Shown: in pieces, positions 12,460 through 23,660 of the stretch | How the letters are laid out: every line of letters begins with the position of its first letter | Numbering within the stretch: the stretch's first letter is position 1 | Assembly: GCF_039555335.1 (NCBI RefSeq) | Contig: NC_092641.1 | Coordinates: 34,807,548 to 34,871,547, forward strand | Source: Amphiura filiformis | Lineage: Eukaryota > Echinodermata > Ophiuroidea > Amphilepidida > Amphiuridae | Length of the DNA stretch: 64,000 bases | Reading direction: 5' to 3' | Notes under the pieces: generated by a model | The model's database searches: none | The model's input: only the letters and a program-made list of their open reading frames with translations | Told to the model about the DNA's origin: nothing | Translations under genes and position numbers: made by a program

Positions 12460-12984
12460 CTGGCAAGTGGCAAAAAAATAAATGTCCATACCTGTTCAAA
12501 TTCTACTTCATTTGAGACCAGCTTCTTAATAATCTGATACCATTATCATTAGTTTCCAATAACTCTAAACAAACTAAGCATATGTGTATTGCTTCCTTTA
12601 ATTCATCCACATATAACATAACCAATGGTGATATGAATTATAATCATCATAATGTACTCATATTCTGCCCCCCCCCATCTAAGCTGACCGTGTGGAGTGT
12701 GGCCCTTTTCTTTGTCAAATGTGTTGCTAATTTAACCCAATTTTATGAATCGTGAGCCAAAATTTCCAAAAGCATACAACAAATATCGTCAAATTGTTAA
12801 AGTTGTCAAATCATGAACTTGTCAAATATTTTGCACCAAATCTGGATCTCGGGTATAGAAAGGGGTCCCATTTTTGTGATTGTATTGGTCGCACTTCCAG
12901 ACTCTAGTAGGCAGGTCTCCAAGGGAAACGATGTCCCTTGCAAAACAAACTTTAGTAATTATGGGTGGCTTACCTTGTAAACCC

Positions 12985-13305
12985 GTGACTACTCTCTAGT
13001 CCGAAGTGTCGCTAGTCTGAAGGTTCTCTAATCCGAAGGGCCCCTAGTCTGAAAACCAAATTAAGTTCGCTAATCCGAAGATTTTCTAGTCCGAATATAG
13101 AATAAGGGTTAGGGTTAGGGTTATATTCGGACTAGAGAACCTTATTATTCGGATTAGCGAACCTTCGGACTAGAGAACCCGATATTCGGACTAGCTAACC
13201 TTTTTCAGAATTCGGACTAGCGCATGATAAATTACGTGTTCGGACTAGCGAAATTTCGGACTAGAATAAGGAGCCTTCGGACTGGGGAACCTCCGGACTA
13301 GAGAG
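12985..13305. repeat. Inverted minisatellite around a telomere-like core
   Basis: Degenerate units of CTAGTCCGAA or CTAATCCGAA (left part) face units of TTCGGACTAG or TTCGGATTAG (right part). Between them, at 13103..13123, are three TTAGGG units. The whole stretch can fold on itself. It ends about 20 bases from the donor site of the HNMT-like exon 13325..13645. Confidence 0.8.
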
Positions 13306-13324
13306 TTGTCACCGGCTTACCTAC

Positions 13325-13645
13325 CTGCTTGTAGTACCATGAATATAATCCCACCAGGCTTCAATAACTCATATAACTTTCTGACTGTTTCCTCCACTTC
13401 GCCGGCATAATATATGGCATTGACAATGGTGATGAATTGGTACTTCTGCTCTGCTTCCATAGATGTCACAAACTCTTGGAAGGTTTGGTTGTGCCAGTTG
13501 TATTCAATCCCAGTAATGTCGCCGCTTTTCTGACGTACCATGTCTTGGTATTTGGAGATCCGCTCTGTGCTTGGTTCAATGACGGTTGCAGATATTCGAG
13601 AGAATTTGGTTTTCAATTTCTTCAGCTGTAAAGTTTCTTGATTAC
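13325..13645 (-). CDS. HNMT-like: HNMT-like methyltransferase, penultimate coding exon
   Basis: The minus-strand exon is flanked by an acceptor (TTTCCAAATAG) and a donor (CAG before GTAGGT). It encodes the middle of the Rossmann-fold SAM-binding domain: LKTKFSRISATVIEPSTERI aligns with the HNMT strand that ends in VVEPSAEQIAKY. The acidic residue that binds the SAM ribose (E89 in human HNMT, from memory) is the Glu of IEPS. WHNQTFQEFV then matches WHKETSSEY, YQFITIVNAIYY matches WDFIHMIQMLYY, and LLKPGGIIFMVLQA is the typical strand of class I methyltransferases. At the HNMT histamine-contact Gln (Q143) this protein has Asn. The Gly-rich motif I is not here and must be on an upstream exon that I could not find between 13646 and the gypsy element. 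It begins with two bases of a split codon and ends with one. Confidence 0.8.
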
Positions 13646-14809
13646 CTATTTGGAAATATATATCAGCTATTAGTGGCACTTCCCTGGTTTAAGTTCTAAG
13701 ATGTATAATAAATTTGGTGTAATTTGGCGAATTGGTGTGGCTACAAACTTCTACGGTTTACATTATTTTGGAAAACGGAATTTTGTGATGCGAAGAACAA
13801 GGTCGTGCGCACTTCAAGAAAACGTAAAACTTTGTTTACGTTAAGGGGGTCAAATTAAGTTAATTAGTTTCAAATGCACTGAAAGGGCCTTTCGGACTAA
13901 AATAACAATGACTAGTGCTACTTGTTTTACCTTGTAAAAGGGATTTGTTTATGCTCCCGAAACGTCGGTTATTTGTCTTTTTTAACCCTAAATTTTGGAT
14001 GTTGTCATGGTTGTTGTACATATTAAACAGTTTTCATAGATGTGTTTCATAGATGGGATTATAGCCTTCTTCTATTGGTATGAATTTATTTATTTTACAT
14101 TTTGTGGTGGAAATGTTTTTGATGTTTGCTATTCGATTTGTAAGGAAAAGAAAGTATGTTTTGCGGTTTCAACGAACGAAAATGATTGAGTATTGCCAAA
14201 GTTATGTTTGAATCAATTATTATGACTTAAAAAGCTATCATAGGTTAGGCCTACACTGCAAAATTCCTGGCGGCAGAGTGACTACATCGCACTGGAACTC
14301 TGCAGTCACCACGGCCGTCACTCCATAAAAACTTACCTTATGTTTGCCGACGGTGTCACTTCATGAGAGTGACTACATCGGAAACAAGGCAGTAGGGTAC
14401 AATGCAGCAGTGTCATCACGCAGTTACTACAACTGCTGCCCTCCGATGTGTTACCTGCTCGATACCGCATCGGCGACTCATGAGGTACACCACTGACTAG
14501 ATTCCGACAGTGGTCCACATCTTGTAGTCACATCAAAGTGACATCCGTAGCCAGTGCCCCCATGCGTCGCCTGCTCGGTGCATATAGGGTATAATCTTCT
14601 TCCACGGTAAACCAAACAGCTTCCGTGGTAAACCTTATAGCGCCATCACTTGATGAAAGTACGTTATTAGTAGGCGTGAGTTAAAAGCTATCTGGGCTAG
14701 AACTATTGCGAATGCCTACAGGTAAAAAAAATACTCGTGGCGGTTATATTACACGTCTAGTTTAGGGCAACGGGGGTGGAAAGGAGGGTAGGCCTACTAC
14801 GGAGCACAC
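13646..14809. other. Probable HNMT-like intron sequence, no exon recognised
   Basis: I looked for the expected upstream HNMT-like exon (Gly-rich GxGxGExD motif) on the minus strand and did not find it. The 14270-14600 part is GC-richer, with repeated GAGTGACTACATCG and GATACCGCATCGG-type words, and resembles the GC-rich patch at 19960-20170. It is probably a decayed repeat. Confidence 0.4.
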
Positions 14810-15380
14810 CGACATCGCCTGGCTAATAATTATTTGGTGCAGCAGAGACACTAAAATGAATACACGGGATCGATACACGTGAATTGCTATGCACGATTTT
14901 GATATCAGACGAAAATCTTCGGATACTGGGTTAGAAAATGATGAATATCTCCCGCAAATGATTTTTCTCAAGAAACCAGATGTGGTCTCATACACTTGAA
15001 AATACGTGTTGAACAGATATGATAGTCGTTAGCGTGCGCTTTGAAAATTGGCCGTGCGCTTTGAACTCAAAATCTGACCAAAACTCTAATGTTATATTGC
15101 GTTGGTCCTGTATGGACTACAGCGCGCAGCAGGCTTATAGCTGCACTCACTACTCAGTGGAGGCAGTATAACCATTGACCGCAATGTCGTATACAAGCTT
15201 GCTCACACAGCGAGAAATCAATTACCCCGGTTATTGTCAGTAGCCTTAGTCAGGTCACTTCGCTAATTATGCATCTCATAAGGTCCGAATAAAATGGCCA
15301 TGGGTGGCTGTGGATTCAACCTACCATGGCGATTTCTACCATGAAGATATCGGGGCGATGTCACTGTGCGGGGATGTGCG
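14810..15380 (+). repeat. Dispersed repeat, copy 1 of 2
   Basis: This matches 37250..37750 in the same orientation over most of its length. Shared words include CATCGCCTGG, GAAAATGATGAATATCTCCC, GATATGATAGTCGTTAGC, GGTGGCTGTGGATTCAACCT and GAAGATATCGGGGCGATG. No ORF is shared, so it is a non-coding mobile or dispersed repeat of unknown class. Confidence 0.75.
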
Positions 15381-15873
15381 ACAGATTCGGGGTGCATTTT
15401 GGTTTATTGATGGCCCTCAATTTCATGAAAATTTGGTTTAAGAAAGATTGTTTTTTTTTTGTTTTTTTTTAAATTAATTTGTTTCCCAAATTTTTATCGG
15501 AAAGTGTGCCATTTTTTTTATTGTTACCATGGCGTGCGATAATAAATAGGCCTATTAATATAATTTTTAAATTCTATTTTATTATTTTGTTATTAATTGA
15601 AAATCTAAAATAGTATAAAATCGTATATGATGCATTAAATGAAAGTTAAAACGTTCTTCCAATATTAATAACTATTATTAAATAATTCCTGGCATCTCGG
15701 ACAACACGCCCCCCTCCCCCAACACACACACCCCACACCCCTACAACCACACGCCAAGTCTTGGCGAAAGTCTGCCTTGCACATCGTGCACGCGCGCGTG
15801 CACCATCCAGCATTCTCCCGCTTAAATACACTACCCTATTACGAGCAATGGAATAGCCCGTCAATCATGCACA

Positions 15874-16110
15874 GTGGTTGCTCCTGGAAGGAAGATTATA
15901 CCCGATGTGACGCGGTTGCTCATGGAAGACAAGAAGGATTATACCCTTTTCGCTCGGTGCCTTGTCGGCGAACTTCAAGGTGACTACGCCGCCAAGTTAC
16001 CTGCAAAACGTGCACCGTATACCCGAATAGTATACTTCTATGTGATCGCAGCCTTATACGCGCTGATGATGGTAAATACGGGTATCATGCTTGTTTACTG
16101 CTTGTCATAA
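15874..16110 (+). CDS. Possible small membrane-protein exon or ORF
   Basis: The frame reads about 78 codons from GTG at 15874 to TAA, with an internal ATG at about 15922. A charged N-terminal part (MEDKKDYTLFARCLVGELQG) is followed by a single hydrophobic segment (IVYFYVIAALYALMMVNTGI) near the end. Composition is protein-like and GC-richer than the flanks, and an AG lies just before TGGTTGC at 15873, so an exon is possible. I do not recognise a family. It could equally be a chance ORF in a GC-rich repeat remnant, so confidence is low. Confidence 0.25.
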   Translation: MVAPGRKIIPDVTRLLMEDKKDYTLFARCLVGELQGDYAAKLPAKRAPYTRIVYFYVIAALYALMMVNTGIMLVYCLS

Positions 16111-16249
16111 TACGCTCATGAATGGAATGAGTTGGTTTTATAATATTAATTGATTGATTGATGCATGCTGTACGTATACCGTGTAGTGGGTCCATGGCTA
16201 GCTGTTCTGCCGTCTGTTTTTGTTTGTTGTTTGTTTGTTACAAGCCGAC

Positions 16250-18430
16250 GTCAAACGTCGGCTTTGTATCTCTCTTTCAATTCTTCTTCTTACCTAGCTG
16301 GGGTTTACACCCCCAAGCTAGGTACTGTTATGCTATCCATTCTTTCTTCTGGCAACAAATTGCACATTTTTTGCTCTAGCTCAGACATGCTTTGACCGAT
16401 TTTGACCTAACTTGATCACAACCATCATTGACCACAACCATACACGTTACCTGACTTTTATTAGGTTAAAGGTTACAGAGGGGTCAAATAGGCTAAAAAT
16501 GTGATTTCAGCTAAAAATTCTTCTTCTCCTACATGTAACATTCTACAATGACGTCACTTGACCATATACGCATCGGCTATACCCAGTGCCCATAGTGTGC
16601 AAACAGAATTGGGTTCAAAGGTCATTAAGGGGGCATTACAGGTATATAACCAAATACCTTCAAAATGCTTCTTCTACCACAAATTACATAGCACAATGAC
16701 GTCACTTGCACATATGCATCGACTATACCCAATGCCTATAACTTGTACACAGAATTGGGGTCAAAGGTCATTTTAGAGGTAAAATCTTACAGTTGCATTA
16801 TCTGGACATATGTAAGGGATATGTGGCTCAAACTCATTGACAACATCTCATGACCAGGGGGAAATTTTACAGGGGTCGGGTCATAGGTCACGCAGAGGTC
16901 AAATCTTAAAAATGCATTTTCTGGAAATGTGTAAGGGGTATGGGGCTCAAACTTGGTGACAACAAACTTCATGACCTGGGGATAATTTTGATACATTTGC
17001 AGGGGTCAGGTCAAAGGTCATCTTAGGTCAAATCTTAGAATTTCATTATCTGGACATCAAAGTTCAAAGCTCAAGCTCGGTGACAACAAATCTCGTGACC
17101 AGGGGAACAATTTGAAGGGGTCAGGTCAAAGGTCATCTGGGGCTAAATCTTAGAGTTGCGTTATCTGTCGGTGACAACAAACCTCATGACCAGGGGAACA
17201 TTATTGAACATCTTGCAGGGGTCATGTCAAAGGTTATCTGGGGTCAAATCTTAGAATTGCGTGACAACAAACTTGATGACCAGGGGAAAGTTTTTGGAAC
17301 ATTTTTCAGAGGTCAGGTCAAAGGTCATCTGGGGTCAAATCTTAGAATTGCATTTTCTGGACATCTGTAAGGAATACGGGACTCAAACTCGGTGACAACA
17401 AACCTCATGACCAGGGAAATATTTTTGGAACATTTTGCAGGGGTCAGATACCTCCACAATACCAACAAGCCCCAGCTAGGTTTGTGGTCTATGACCACCA
17501 TTTGCCACTAGTTCTTCTTCTTTCTTCTTCTTCTGGCAACCGCAATCAACTGCATCTAGCTCCGCAAGGGATTGACAGATTTCAACCAAACATGACCCAA
17601 AAGACCACTGGGCTAGGCCAAACCTTCCATTTGACTTTGACCTTGCTGTGACCTTTGACCTAGCTATAATGGTCAAAATGTGATTTCACAAAAATGCTAC
17701 TCCTTCCACAAATTTCATGCGATGAGGACATGGTTATATCATGAGACTCGACTTTAGTCGGTGTCTATAGGGTGTGCTCAGATAAGGGGTCAAAGGTCAT
17801 AAAGGGGTCATTTCGGTCAAAATCTAAAAATATTCAAAAAATCACTGTCTTTACAAATTACATAGCAGAGAGTCGCCATTAGCACACATGCATTGCTACT
17901 AGCTAGGGTCTTTAGGATGCCTACAGTTTTGGGGTCAAAGGTCATTAAGGGGTTACTTCCGGTCAAAAACCAAAATTATCAAAAATGTTCAAAAAATTTT
18001 TATCTCAAAATATAAACAGACCAGAATAATATAACCAACATACATGAATTAGTGTTCCCTGATGTATGCATGGTATTTTTATTTTGGGGGTCAAAGGTCA
18101 TTAAGGGGTCACTTCCTGTTTTTAGCTGAATACCTTCAAGAATTTTTATCTCAAGAACTAAACATGTTAGAATTTTTTTATTAAAATTGGAACAATACAT
18201 TTTGTCTGTTTTTTTTTCATTGAGGTCAAAGGTCATTAAGGGGGTCAAAAGGTCAATCAAAAATTTTCAACAAATCAAAATCCATGTATAAGTTCCGATT
18301 AAGCTGAAATTCACCAGGAATATTTCTTATGACATCCTAAGCACAATGCAAGAGCAGTTGACCCCATCCGTAACCCAGGGGTCAAGTTATAGGGGTCAAA
18401 TTGCGGCTTGTATTCAGCGTCTGTTGACTC
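16250..18430. repeat. Dispersed repeat with many GGGGTCAAAGGTCATTAAGG units
   Basis: Loose units of 120-190 bp each carry GGTCAAAGGTCA, a milder AGGTCANAGGTCA variant, or GTGACAACAAACCTCATGAC. The same family appears at 50100..51090, and shorter pieces lie near 8880-9050. A T/C-rich hairpin head (about 16280-16330) and the phrase GCATCTAGCTCCGCAAGGG near 17550 recur as landmarks. There is no ORF of its own. Confidence 0.7.
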
Positions 18431-19955
18431 TAGTTTTTATCTTGCTTTGCATTCTTTATAATATCTCAATTTTGAGACTTTCGATTCATTTTGTTTTGTT
18501 TATAATTTAATTGTTCTCTTTATAGGCCTAATTTTAATTATTTATGCTGCATGTTTTATAATCTCATCAACTATGTGTGTTGTTCTTGGTTTATTAATTT
18601 GTTTGTTTTTATTGTGTTTATTTGTTTTCCCACAAAACTTATATCATTGTTTTGTTTACTTGAATGGTTGGATGGTATGTTTTACAACCAATTTAATATT
18701 TTTCATATTTTCCATGATAATGTTATAAATAGGCCTACATAGGCTTATTAATTTATTGAAACTTTTGTATTTAAAATAAATTGTTTTTTTAAATGTTTTA
18801 AAGAGTTGTTAATTTTGTTTTCAGCCGAAGTTCGCATTGATTATTGTTTGATTTACTTGGCTCATTAGTTTGTTTGGTTTTCAAGTTTAAAGTAGGCCTA
18901 TGGGCCTAGAATTTTCAATTTATACATTTTATTTTGCCAAAAATTCACTTATTTTGAAACAAGAATTTTTCTGTTATATTTATTTGCTTTATAGGCCTAT
19001 CATGCATTTTGTTTGTCTTCTTGTCACTTTTCTGAATATAGGCCTACTACTTTTACTGCCGTAAATTTATGCAAAACTTTGGCTTTTGCTATTTTCTTTT
19101 TCCATTTTTCAAAATGTTGTTTTTTATAGGCCTATTAGTTTGATTCGTTTTTCATGTTGATTTTTTTTACGTTATCAAATTATGCCTGTAAATCGGTGTA
19201 CTTTTATATTTGTATTTTGTTGCTATTGACGTCGACTGGCGAATCGTAGGTAAACTTATGTTTGCTGTGTATTTTAGTAAATTTGATGCATGCACTTCAG
19301 TTTTTAAAAAAGCTAACTTGCTTTTGTTGCTTGAGTTTGATATTCACCTAAATATATTTCACTAAATTTTGTTTTTCACATCAATATAGGCCTATTGTTT
19401 GTTTGAAATTGTGTCTTATTTTTTATCACGGAAATATTAATGCTAGTTATAATTATTAATTTATTTTACATTTTAATATTTTAATTCATCAATAGGCCTA
19501 CATTCTTCCAGAGAAGATGAGAATCTTCTCTGATTCTTCTTATAATATTCCTACTTTTAACTTCTTTATTTTCATTTTTTCTCAAGTTGTTTTCTTTCGA
19601 AGTGTTTCTTTGTTTCTGCCATTCTTTGCATGTTTATTGGTTTCTTCCTGTTTATTTATTTTTATTTATTTATTTATTTATTTATTCAAATAACCACCAA
19701 TTAAGAAACTGTATTTTATTCATTATATTAGTTTATTGAATTATATTTTGTTAACTTATCATGTTTATTTCTTTTACTAACAAATTTATTTTATTCATCT
19801 AATATTTCCCTTATTTTTAAAGTTCAGTTTGCAATTTCCCCTCCCTAATCCCCTAAAAAAAGCAAGAAATAAAGAATATTATTTGAATAAATCAAGAGAA
19901 TATAAAAAATATGGCAATAAAAGCAAAACCGGCAAGCCAAAACGCCGGTGCTGAG
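18431..19955. other. AT-rich non-coding stretch with clustered TAGGCCTA octamers
   Basis: No gene is seen. The stretch is T-rich on the plus strand with a short (TTTA)n tract near 19655. Eight exact TAGGCCTA palindromes lie between 18523 and 19500. Confidence 0.6.
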
Positions 19956-20170
19956 CACCCAGGCCCAGTCGCGTAGTCACACCGGTGTGAGTCTCCTGCG
20001 AAGTCGCCGCGCCGCGAAGTCACTCTGGAGGAACATGGGAGCCCGCATGGGAGGCTGGCTACCCGGCTATTTCGGACCGGCGATATGGAAAACCGAGGTG
20101 TAGTTTCCGATGGAGTGACATTGTGGTGACATCGGCGTCACACAGATGAGAATCTTGCAGTGTACCTGAT
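19956..20170. repeat. GC-rich repeat remnant
   Basis: An isolated GC-rich patch (GCCGCGCCGCGAAGTCACTCTGG and similar) in AT-rich surroundings. Its word use (AGTCACTC, GGCTACCCGGC, GTGACATCGG) is similar to 14270-14600. It looks like a decayed transposon fragment without coding capacity. Confidence 0.35.
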
Positions 20171-20619
20171 GAAGTCCTCCGATGTGAAGGACGAAATATT
20201 GTAGTGAGTAAAAATTCACTTGGTTTTGTCACACAAAAATGTCTCTTGTTTAGATCTAATAATGTTGTAGAATCAAAATCTTCATTATATCATAGACTTA
20301 TGATTGAAGTCAAAGTAATTATCTATCCTATCCTGCATCGTTTTATGGATAAAAATGACTCAAAATGTTATTGATGATATTATTGCTCTCTTAAACATCA
20401 GTTTTGTCTTTTCAACGGGAAAAATTAGATGGAAAATAAAGTTTTTAGGGGCTAGCTATAATATGGGCACAAGCCTATAGACAGGCCAAAATTTGAGAAT
20501 TTGTGCTAACTGGAGGCATTTCGTGTTAAAAGTGGTTAAACAAGCTTTTCTAGATAATTCGAGGGTGCTGAATTCGAAAATTCTGTTTAACCGGTTCAAT
20601 TTTGGAGTCTTAGCCCTCA

Positions 20620-20990
20620 AAATTCAAAAAACAAAATGGCCGCCATTTTCAACATATTTTTGATAATAACTTAAGTTTTAAACAACATAGGAGGTTTAAA
20701 ATGGTGGCAATATCCATGTTTATGATACAGAGGAACCCAAATTGATTGTTACTGAACTTTTACCTGGTATGGTTTTGCCGCCATCTTGAATTCCAAAATG
20801 GCCGCCATTTTCATAAAGTTTTTGCATTTATTGCTATAACTTGGATAGTAGACAACATAGAAGTTTAAAAATGATTGCAGTACTCATGTTTTTGATACCA
20901 AGGATCCCAAATTATATGTTACCTAATACCTGCTGTAACTAGTTAGGGTTGCCACCATTTAGAATTCCAAGATGGCCGCCATTCATTTGA
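20620..20990. repeat. Tandem repeat of about 165 bp with AAAATGGCCGCCATTTT cores
   Basis: Two adjacent diverged units and the start of a third each open with AAAATGGCCGCCATTTT or AAGATGGCCGCCATTC. They continue with ATAACTT..GACAACATAG.AG.TTTAAAATG and a shared ATGTTT.TGATAC block. The core contains CCGCCAT, the centre of the YY1 consensus. Confidence 0.75.
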
Positions 20991-21190
20991 CAATTTCTGG
21001 GTGTATCTCAAAAAACAAAATTGTCATCGTTTTCATAAGGGTACATTACTTTCTCTGGCTAAATGCCCGTTTAATTGTAATTTAATATTAAATTAATTTT
21101 CCAATTTAAAAAGGTTAAAGATTTCAAAATTAGCTATTATTATACTTTACACCGTACAACTCATGAAACTGGTAACTTAACATTGGCACT

Positions 21191-21825
21191 TTAAATGTAA
21201 CTTATTGCTCCCGTTAGGATCTTGGAACTATGATTCTCTCTATTTGACCTTTCACTTTGTAGTTCAGTGATTCCTAACTTTAATTGATGTCTTAAGTCTC
21301 TTCTGTTTCTACACTCTTGTTGGCTGTTCAATGCACATGCACAAGCACAACCATCTTTGCATGTTAGCTTAGCTTTCATGCAGCTGCAATTGTCACTTAT
21401 ACATCCTTTGGTACATTTGCATGTTGGTGGTAGATTCTCCTGTGGACAACCCTTTGGGAATAGTATCACCCGTGCCTTATCATGCTTATTGCATCTTTCC
21501 ACGTCATGCACCTTATACAGACGGCAAATGAACTGTGCCAAGAGCCGTCAACAATTATTGTTTGGAACACCTTTTGCCATAGCCAGAAAACTGTGACACA
21601 CTGTCACAACCAGTTATGAAATAGCAGCAAAGCTTCCACTTGGCATTTTGTGGATGGGGATGTATTTGGGCTTTTTACAAGTTCCTGCCTTCATCCACAA
21701 CTGAGTGCATAACATCTTGTCAAAATGAGCAGCCAGCAAGACAAAAACATCAGTGTCACGTGCTGAAACCACCACAGCTTCAGAATTTATGTTAATGCAA
21801 TGAAGTACAAGATGAGTATCCGTAT
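21191..21825 (-). pseudogene. Decayed transposon-type ORF, 3' part with CXC-like cysteine-rich tail
   Basis: On the minus strand the order is a DTHLVLHCIN segment, then ARDTDVFVLLAAHFDKMLCT, a WMKAGT..KPKYIPIHKMP block, ITGCDSVSQFSGYGKR, and then (after a frameshift and stop) a Cys-rich C-terminus with CKCTKGCISDNCSCMKAKL and several further Cys. The (D/E)TDVFVLL..H and H/A-x-TGCD blocks recur in large multicopy families of marine invertebrates. The tail resembles a tesmin/TSO1 CXC zinc-binding domain. At least one stop and two frameshifts make it non-functional. The upstream part continues at 23661..24019 beyond an inserted element. Its function is unknown; I think it is transposon-derived. 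Confidence 0.65.
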
Positions 21826-22699
21826 CCTAGGTTAGCCTCTAGGGGCGAATTTCTCGACGGGTGGCTTAGCAATTGGCTTGTCTAGCCTCAAGGCTTAAGA
21901 GGTCGTAAGACCAGGCTTAACTGAAAACGTATTTCCCGAAGCACGGCTACCATAGCCTCGAGGCTTCGTTAGTCCGTGGGCCAGGCTTGTAGGATTAGCC
22001 CCAGGCTTTAGTAAAATTTGCATTTCTCGAAATCAGTCTTCTGTAGCCGTAGTCTACGCAAGCCTGTTAGACCAGGCTTACAGCGGCTTTTCTTGGCCCT
22101 GCCTCAGAGCAGGTCTTAGGTCGTAAGCCTTGGTCTATTTCAATTTACAAATTATTTAAATTGTAACGCAAAGTGTATCTTTCATATTTTGACGGTCTTT
22201 CAATTAACATGAGTAAGCAGTCGCGTAACTAGGAGGGGGGGGGTGGAGCGGGGGAGTTCTTGGTAAATATTATTAGGCTTACTTCTGAGAGTTATTAATT
22301 AACCTCATATTTGGTCATTTTAACCTTAAAAACTCAATTTTTAAGGTTAAATAAATTGCATTTATCCCACTTTTGTACCATTGGCCTATATGTCACCAGC
22401 TTTAATAGCTTAAATATGGCATTTGTACCATTTTTGTTTTCAATCCCACCTCCCCCCCCATGTCAAAAAGAAATCTACGCCAACGTGTTCCGGGGACACA
22501 TTCCAAGCAGATCCCATAACTCCTCAGACCCACTCCACCCCTTACAAACCCAAACAGCATGAACGATGCCTGCCCCTCATTTATTATGTTTTCCCCCGCT
22601 TACCCCCACCCCACCCCCAAATGAATGATGATATTTTTAACAACGAATATATTTTTTTTTTAAATCTTTCATCATCATCATGATCATCATCATCATCAT

Positions 22700-22768
<69 letters not shown>

Positions 22769-23660
22769 GAAGACCTATATGATACCACCTGTCCCTATAC
22801 AAGCCTTAATAGTTTGATACTCGTACTTTTCATAAGTAGGCCTATTACAATATTATTTTGGAGTGCCTATATTATACCAGGTTGGACATCAATTTAATAC
22901 AATAGAAGAACGACAAAATTGGTAAAGATATAGTAAATATTTGACACGAAACAATAATGCATGCAGTATAAAAACTGAATTTACGGATAAGATGCATATA
23001 ATATTGCTATATCTTCTACTTAAATAATTATAAATATTGTACCAACAGTAACTTCATGTGAGATCTGAGAAGACTACTGATATCAGCAGTAGATAGCACG
23101 TTGATTGCTTTCCTTTTTAGGGGAATCACAGCTCCTTTCCATTAGGCTTAACAGTTTTACCCTTTTTGGGATGCAAAGAAAAAACCACGAGTATAAAGCA
23201 TATAGACGTAGGCCTATTATTCATACAAGTTGGACTCATAAAAGGTCAAGTGGAAATAAAATAATACATAAAAGACACAAAAACAGACACAACGTTCTTG
23301 CATCAAGTTGTGTACGGTATAAGCCCAAGCAGCAAGCACAAGACCGCGGGTCCAGGCTAGTCTTTGCGCCGGGAACATTGCGATAATGAGACGGCAACCT
23401 TGTTAGTACGGTAAACCGTCAGGACCACAGCTTATGTACATCTATACCTCCAACAGCCTATACAATTAAGTCGCTGGTTGAAAGGGACGAGGTTGTCAAG
23501 CGTTAAGCCTGCCAGGCCACTAAGACTAGGTTGAATTTGCGTTGAAGAAATCCGGCTAGAGTTAAGACTCGGGCTTCGAGAGCGGGCTAGGCTTAGTAGC
23601 CTCAAGGCCACCTTAAGACTACGGCTTAATAAGACTCCTGTCGGGAAACTCGCCCTAGGG
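21826..23660. mobile_element. Non-autonomous DNA transposon inserted in the decayed ORF
   Basis: Flanked by GTAT on both sides (21822..21825 and 23661..23664). The ends are inverted: TCTAGGGGCGAATTTCTCGA on the left against the complement of CCCTAGGGCGAGTTTCCCGA on the right. For several hundred bases inside each end there are clustered short palindromic words such as AGGCTTA, GCCTCAAGGC and CCAGGCTTA. The interior holds the (ATC)n microsatellite and no transposase. Coding sequence of the interrupted ORF is on both sides, so this element is younger than the ORF. A 4 bp duplication does not settle its superfamily. Confidence 0.75.
22668..22770. repeat. (ATC)n microsatellite
   Basis: About 30 TCA units in near-perfect tandem, inside the transposon 21826..23660. 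Read on the minus strand it would give a run of Asp, which is meaningless here. Confidence 0.95.

Noticed and set aside
13103..13123. Telomere sequence or chromosome end
   Set aside because: Only three TTAGGG units, embedded in an unrelated minisatellite and followed by 50 kb of ordinary sequence. Not an actual telomere.
22584..22802. Poly-Asp ORF on the minus strand
   Set aside because: Direct translation of the (ATC)n microsatellite inside a transposon.
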